From: Siderastrea siderea
Taxonomy: Eukaryota; Cnidaria; Anthozoa; Scleractinia; Rhizangiidae
Direction of reading: 5' to 3'
DNA length: 64,000 nucleotides
NCBI GenBank assembly: GCA_964030785.1
Contig: OZ034979.1
Span: 13,004,583-13,068,582, forward strand
Part shown: positions 60,817 to 64,000 of the stretch, one piece after another
How the letters are laid out: the number at the start of each line of letters is the position of its first letter
Position numbering within the stretch: the first letter of the stretch is position 1
The notes under the pieces: generated by a model
What the model saw: the letters and a program-made list of their open reading frames with translations, nothing else
Databases searched by the model: none
Told to the model about the DNA's origin: nothing
Program-made: the position numbers and the translations under genes

Positions 60817-60822
60817 AATAAA
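60817..60822 (+). terminator. Polyadenylation signal for GPCR gene
   Basis: AATAAA about 214 nt after the stop, followed at once by an overlapping AATAAAT. Confidence 0.5.
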
Positions 60823-61745
60823 ATAAATTGGAGACGTCACATGACGGAAAAAATAATCGGTTCTTTTCAACTCCCCTCGTGAAATGGATTAACATTGTCT
60901 CTAGAACATTCTCGGAACAAGTAAATGATTAATGGATGACTTGGAATTCCCGTTTTATATCGCTTGAGGTTTGTCCATTTTAAAAACAAAACCTTTCTCT
61001 TCAACGATTAAAAATCCTTAATGTCGAACATTGTACTGGGTTAAGTGACTTTGTAAAAGCACATACTTGATAATAATATTTTAATGCATGCAAGAGGCAG
61101 CTGAAATGGACTTCTTATGTTTTTACATTACCTATAAGTAACTTATTTCAAGTTTTCATAGTAGTATTAACGTTGGCTGGTAAAAAACAACGATGACACT
61201 GTTATTGTATATATCATACAATGTCGTTTATGATATCTAAGATTGGCGATTTGAAGTCACCGATCCAGCGAACTTAAGTGCCTGTCTCTGTAAAAGCGGT
61301 TCGGTCGGTTCTGGTTCGCAAAACAAAAATCGCTTGAAGTTTTGTGTGCAGAAAGCATTTCATGCCAAAGCGTCAAAACGACGATTATTTTGTCTCTAAC
61401 TTTTTACTTTGCTCTGTAAGACCAAAAACTAAATTCTCCCAATATCCAGTCACGAAATGCCGAGATCTGTCACGATTTTGAGCAATTTTTGAGCGACCGG
61501 CCACGGCATTCATTGTGTTTATCTCTGAAATTTTAACATAGCAATTAAGATAGTCCAGTATATTGTATGTGGCTGGAGTTTCAAACAATTTGAAGCAAAA
61601 CTGCCTTAGTTTATACCATAGCGCTTTGTAACCCTACACGAGGTCTCGCGCGACGCAACCCCAAAATTTGTCATTTTTGAGACCACTTTTCTCAGCTGGC
61701 AGATGAAATTAAATGATGGCAATGGTACATCTGTAAAGAGTAATA
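60823..61745. other. Intergenic, nothing recognised
   Basis: AT-rich, no supported gene. Confidence 0.35.
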
Positions 61746-63704
61746 GTTCTTCTCAGGGGCGTAGCCAGGATTTTTCCAGAGGTACGCACAACTTGCACAA
61801 CCCCCTCCCCCCCCCCCCCCCCCCACTCAAGTCCTAACATTTTTTTCAGCAGCCTTTATTAAATTTACTTTTCATCACCATGGCGAAGTTACGTTTTAAG
61901 CGTAAGCGTTCTTACTTGATATGAGATGACAACTAAGTCGTAAAATTCTTTGTAAGTTGCTTTTTTGGGACCATTGAAGCGTTCCGATCGCCTATCATAA
62001 TAGAGCGAACATGCTGGCGGTAGCTCAGAGTTTTATTCACAAACAGGAGGTGACAAATGAGTGATTTTTTACCGCTGTGTGCCACGTTGTTTTTGACCGG
62101 CATTGTTTGCCTTCCAAAAGCACCTTCATAGACGTAATTGTGCCCTAGTTAAGTTTCATTTGGGTCCACGCTGCTTACAAATCTACCAAAAAAAAAAAAT
62201 CAAATCGAAATCTTGAGACCATGTAAAATTAATATAAGAGTGGGTAGCTTTCATAAGAAGATATAAAAATTATAATTATTAATATAACGGTTTTCGGTTA
62301 CAAGCACAGGGCTTAACGTTTGTCTTTCTTCACAGCTGCAAGCTCAGAAATGACCCTACTTAAGTCTATTTCCTTCAGTGTTTATGTACATGTATCACGG
62401 ATAGCGAGGTCAACCGCTCATCCGACATAGTGCTCCGAAGTGGCGTCGTGATCCTCTTCATGCTACTGAAGCTTTGCTCTGCAACAAACGTTGACACAGG
62501 ATACGTAAAAAGCGCCAGTCTTGACGGCTACATAAATTCCAGCGTAAAGTTCTGGGTTGGCAAAGTCCAGCGTGTCTACCAAGGTCTGGGGAATGCCACC
62601 TTCAACCAACAGCCACCTTTGACGCCAACTAGTCACTTCTCGTTTGAATTCATCAAGGAACATATCTGAAACATATGCATGTCTTCGCCATAGTGGTTAT
62701 ACATGTCTTCCACACCCTTTTAAGTCAGGTCTTGAAGATTTCCTGAAATTTGATATTTAAGATAAATGTAACACAAATATAAAATGGAAATGTAACGGTA
62801 TCATCACGAGAACAAGCAACTACCTGGTATTAGATGTTGTGCTTGAAATAAGCCCGGTTAGGGTTTTACTGACAGCTCCGGCGTTGACTTCCGATATAAG
62901 GTGATCCAGAAATGGAAAGTAAACTGCTCTCTTCCAATAGGCGGAAGGAGTATCCTCCTCGACGTTTTTACAGTGTTGTTGCTGAAGGGATGCTCGGATT
63001 TTTCTTGTATAAAGCAGAAATGTCTGTTGCTTTGTCTAGCAACGCATCCCAGACAGAATCGTCATTCCTCTCCACCTGAAGGACTGATGGACAGACTTTT
63101 GCTTCCTTGGACGCTTGCACCAGATCCAATTCAGCGGTTTAAATGAAATGAGCATCTTGAAATTCGTATTATCAGAAACACATGGCAACTGTGTAATTAA
63201 AACACAAAACTTGAACTCACAGGGCCCTTTGGTTTCTTCATGCTGCTCTGTCATTCTGTCAGTGCTGATGGCAAAGTAATAGTCTGTAATTTTTTGGGTC
63301 ATGGTAAACCTAGCAAATCAAGAGTCTCATGCGAACACAGGCCGATCCAAGGCTATAAAACGAGGTGACCACAACGCGTTCACTCTATGCCATCCCGCTT
63401 GCTTTCTGCTCGTTATTTTTCCCGCCTTTTTTGGACAATTCGGTCCAACAATGAATCCGTGGCTTCTCCTTGAAAACTGACGTTCGGGTGTGGAAAAACG
63501 CCGTCCGTTCTTTTATAAACAACATTTCAAAGCAACAAGAGGTGAAAAATGACTTGAGGCAAATTGTGCTTTTTAAAATAATTATCTTTTATTTATTTGC
63601 TTTTTTATTCCTTTTATTTTATTTTACTTAATTTTTTTTATTTTCGAATTTTCAGGTACGCACCTGCGTCCGTGCGTACAGGTAGCTACGCCCCTGGTTC
63701 TTCG
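61746..63704 (-). mobile_element. Decayed hAT DNA transposon
   Basis: TIR caggggcgtagc begins at 61754 and is inverted at 63685-63696 (gctacgcccctg); both ends also carry gtacgcac nearby. Flanks gttcttct (61746-61753) and gttcttcg (63697-63704) are an 8-bp duplication with one mismatch, as expected for hAT. The interior encodes a broken hAT transposase on the minus strand. A C-run (61810-61823) and an A-run (62189-62199) are later low-complexity additions. Confidence 0.85.
62360..63140 (-). pseudogene. hAT transposase remnant (hATC dimerisation region)
   Basis: On the minus strand, upstream to downstream: a YWKRAVYFPFLDHLISEVN segment (about 62870-62930), FLDEFKREVTSWRQRW, TLVDTLDFANPELYAGIYVA (about 62510-62663), then after a frameshift AEQSFSSMKRITTPLRSTMS (about 62420-62482). 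The last two are the hATC pattern in which NPELYPxIY precedes an ERSFSSMKR motif. Here Glu-Gln replaces Glu-Arg. The family resembles ZMYM/P52rIPK-type hAT proteins. Frame changes and stops separate every block, so it is not functional. Confidence 0.8.
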
Positions 63705-64000
63705 AGAATATAAAATCAAACGTTGTCTAAAACTACTTTTTCTGCACCTACGGAGATAGGCAATTTGCACTATTTTGGGTGATTTATGTAAACAAGAAGC
63801 GGCTTTCATAGCCGGGCTGGATTTTACCAGAGGATAACCAGAAAGATATAAGAACGTTTTATGACCGTGAGCTCGAGCTAGAAAAAAATTTGAAACACGA
63901 ACAAAGTGCCCAAGAACATAAGGAATTTAATATGGTGCGAAATAGGAAATTTATTTAATTTTTTGATCGCCGCCATAAATGAACATATTTCATGATATTT
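63705..64000. other. Intergenic, nothing recognised
   Basis: AT-rich tail of the window with no supported feature. Confidence 0.35.

Overview
This window is animal nuclear DNA: AT-rich, with GT-AG introns, compact multi-exon genes and many transposon remnants. Gene content (DDHD1-type phospholipase, FGF ligand, UBE2E-type ubiquitin-conjugating enzymes, intronless class A GPCR) and the repeat mix (Penelope-like elements with GIY-YIG domains, CR1/Jockey-type LINEs, hAT, many foldback MITEs) suggest an anthozoan cnidarian, most likely a stony coral. That assignment rests on family knowledge and resemblance of the repeats to ones I recall from coral genomes; it was not searched.

Layout. 1-6.3 kb has no gene. 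It holds a degenerate ~215 bp tandem repeat, a LINE 3' relic and an island of nested foldback elements reaching to within 350 bp of the first gene. 6.6-19.4 kb (+) is a complete 12-exon DDHD1-like phospholipase, 760 aa, whose exon lengths sum to an open frame. Its introns carry a sense Penelope-like fragment (intron 1), a LINE tail, a tRNA-like SINE and a microsatellite (introns 4-5), an antisense reverse transcriptase split by a 172-bp MITE (intron 9), and a Penelope-like element with an inverted partial copy, bounded by a 13-bp duplication (intron 11). 20.4-20.9 kb is a second MITE with a 9-bp target duplication. 21.3-23.2 kb (-) is a fibroblast growth factor gene assembled here from three exons; its initiator exon was not found.

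23.9-36.3 kb is almost featureless and could hold FGF regulatory DNA. 37.5-42.8 kb (-) and 47.2-55.0 kb (+) are two UBE2E-type E2 genes, head to head across a 4.4 kb intergenic region, with the same six-exon structure. 59.6-60.6 kb (+) is a single-exon rhodopsin-family GPCR with a non-canonical QRY motif. 61.75-63.70 kb is a decayed hAT transposon with recognisable terminal repeats and a broken transposase.

The genes do not form a pathway: lipid metabolism, secreted signalling, ubiquitination and peptide-type reception lie side by side. All exon joins were read by eye from splice consensus, phase and family resemblance. No database search or alignment was run, so identities, splice choices and element families need confirmation.
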